A program made the position numbers and the translations under genes. From Bordetella petrii (lineage in GTDB: Bacteria; Pseudomonadota; Gammaproteobacteria; Burkholderiales; Burkholderiaceae_B): a DNA stretch of 64,000 nucleotides. Within the stretch, counting starts at the first letter, position 1; the number at the start of each line of letters is the position of its first letter. The notes beneath the pieces were generated by a model. It did no database searches. It had not been told where the DNA came from and saw nothing but the letters and a program-made list of their open reading frames with translations. The stretch spans positions 1,755,698-1,819,697 of the forward strand of contig NZ_JAFMZZ010000001.1 of the NCBI RefSeq assembly GCF_017356245.1, written 5' to 3'. Of the stretch, positions 63,189 through 64,000 are shown piece after piece.

Positions 63189-64000
63189 ATGCAGATTCAA
63201 CAGCCCTATGACTGGAGCCGCGGCTTGTGGCGGGACACAGTGGACGCGGCTTTCCTGGACGGCCTGCGCGCGGCCGTGGCCGCCGAAGTGCTGCCGCGGG
63301 CCGACGCGATCGACCGCGACGACGTATACCCCGTGGATGTGATCAAGGCGCTGGCTGCGCAGGGCTACACCAGCATGACCCTGCCAACCCGCTGGGGCGG
63401 CGCCGGCAGCAGCTACGGCCTGTGCGCGGCCCTGTTCGAAGAGGCTTCGTATGCCAGCGCCGCCGTGGGCATCAGTCTGATTACCATCCTGCAGGCCCAG
63501 AACCTGATCCAGGCGTTTGCCGACGAATCGCTCAAGGCGCGGGTGCTGCCCGAGTTCCGGCAGGGGCTGATTACGTCGTACGCCCTGACCGAGGCCAATC
63601 ATGGCAGCGACATCCGCAGCCTGGACACCAAGGCGGTTCGCACGGCCGGCGGCTGGCGGCTGACCGGACGCAAGTCGTTCATCACCTCGGGGTCGGCGGC
63701 CGAGGCGTACATCATCCTGGCGCAGACCGACGTGGGCGTATCGACCTTCTTCGTGCGCCGCGACATGCCGGGCGTGTCCACACAGATGGGCCCCAGCGCC
63801 AGCACGTTCGGGCTGCGCAACGGCCCGCATGTGGACCTGTTGCTCGATGGCGCCGAAGTGCCGGCCGACCACCTGGTGGGCCAGGAAGGCAAGGGTGTGC
63901 GGCAGGCGGTGACCGTGCTGGATTTCTCGCGCACCATGGCCGCGGCGATCAGCACAGGCATCGCGCGCGCCGCATTCGACCGGGCGCTGGATTTCGCGGC
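63189..64000 (+). CDS. Acyl-CoA dehydrogenase family protein (cut by window edge)
   Basis: 270 codons are visible from ATG 63189 (GAGGAG just upstream): MQIQQPYDWSRGLWRD. The family signature YALTEANHGSDIRSLDTKAV (FAD-site A/T-E-x-x-GSD) and GRKSFITSGSAAEAYI are clear. The C-terminal domain with the catalytic base lies beyond the window. It oxidises an acyl-CoA thioester to the enoyl-CoA using FAD. The divergent IclR regulator suggests substrate-induced expression, perhaps of a degradation operon to the right. Confidence 0.9.
   Translation, partial: MQIQQPYDWSRGLWRDTVDAAFLDGLRAAVAAEVLPRADAIDRDDVYPVDVIKALAAQGYTSMTLPTRWGGAGSSYGLCAALFEEASYASAAVGISLITILQAQNLIQAFADESLKARVLPEFRQGLITSYALTEANHGSDIRSLDTKAVRTAGGWRLTGRKSFITSGSAAEAYIILAQTDVGVSTFFVRRDMPGVSTQMGPSASTFGLRNGPHVDLLLDGAEVPADHLVGQEGKGVRQAVTVLDFSRTMAAAISTGIARAAFDRALDFA

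Overview
The window is GC-rich, gene-dense DNA of a betaproteobacterium in the Alcaligenaceae, most like Bordetella (an environmental type such as B. petrii) or Achromobacter. The grounds are gene order (rpmF-plsX-fabHDG-acpP-fabF-rpoE-rseAB-mucD-lepA-lepB-rnc-era-recO), two Bug-type periplasmic binding proteins, and the protein sequences as I recognise them. No rRNA, tRNA or CRISPR array was seen.

Layout. 1-7.1 kb: maf (cut by the edge), yceD, rpmF and the fatty-acid/phospholipid start genes. 7.1-11.3 kb: the sigma-E envelope-stress operon ending in a MucD/DegP protease. 11.6-16.6 kb: lepA, lepB, rnc, era and a short recO. 16.6-21.7 kb: a PliI-like periplasmic protein, a Bax-inhibitor-type membrane protein, holC, pepA and a lone lptF. 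21.7-37 kb: metabolic and regulatory genes, namely two LysR regulators, a solute-binding protein with an MmsA-type dehydrogenase, a DUF2325 gene behind a Fur-box promoter, an NlpC/P60 lipoprotein, two acyl-CoA synthetases (PrpE-like and Acs), transporters, threonine aldolase and a P450 with degenerate motifs. 37.1-38.4 kb: an IS110-family element. 38.5-48.4 kb: a gentisate-type aromatic catabolic cluster on the minus strand with a divergent LysR gene. 48.6-56.7 kb: a type VI secretion tip-and-effector cassette (VgrG, DUF2169/pentapeptide proteins, PAAR-like GH-E nuclease, SUFU-type immunity protein). 56.8-64 kb: glpK, an MFS exporter, DUF3460, scpA, panC, a tiny LuxR protein, an IclR regulator and a cut acyl-CoA dehydrogenase.

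The most interesting signal is the IS110 element at 37140-38357. Its ends can be placed to the base because it splits one copy of a palindromic intergenic repeat that occurs about six times here. Upstream of its transposase is a 168-nt non-coding stretch that folds as a bridge RNA: a 5' hairpin, then a loop whose two sides match the flanking repeat, then a loop whose two sides match the element's own ends. Joining the two ends in a circle would create a promoter (TTGACC, 17 nt, TATCTT) starting right at that RNA. Copies of the same repeat lie at the borders of the accessory modules, between 38.4 and 56.8 kb.
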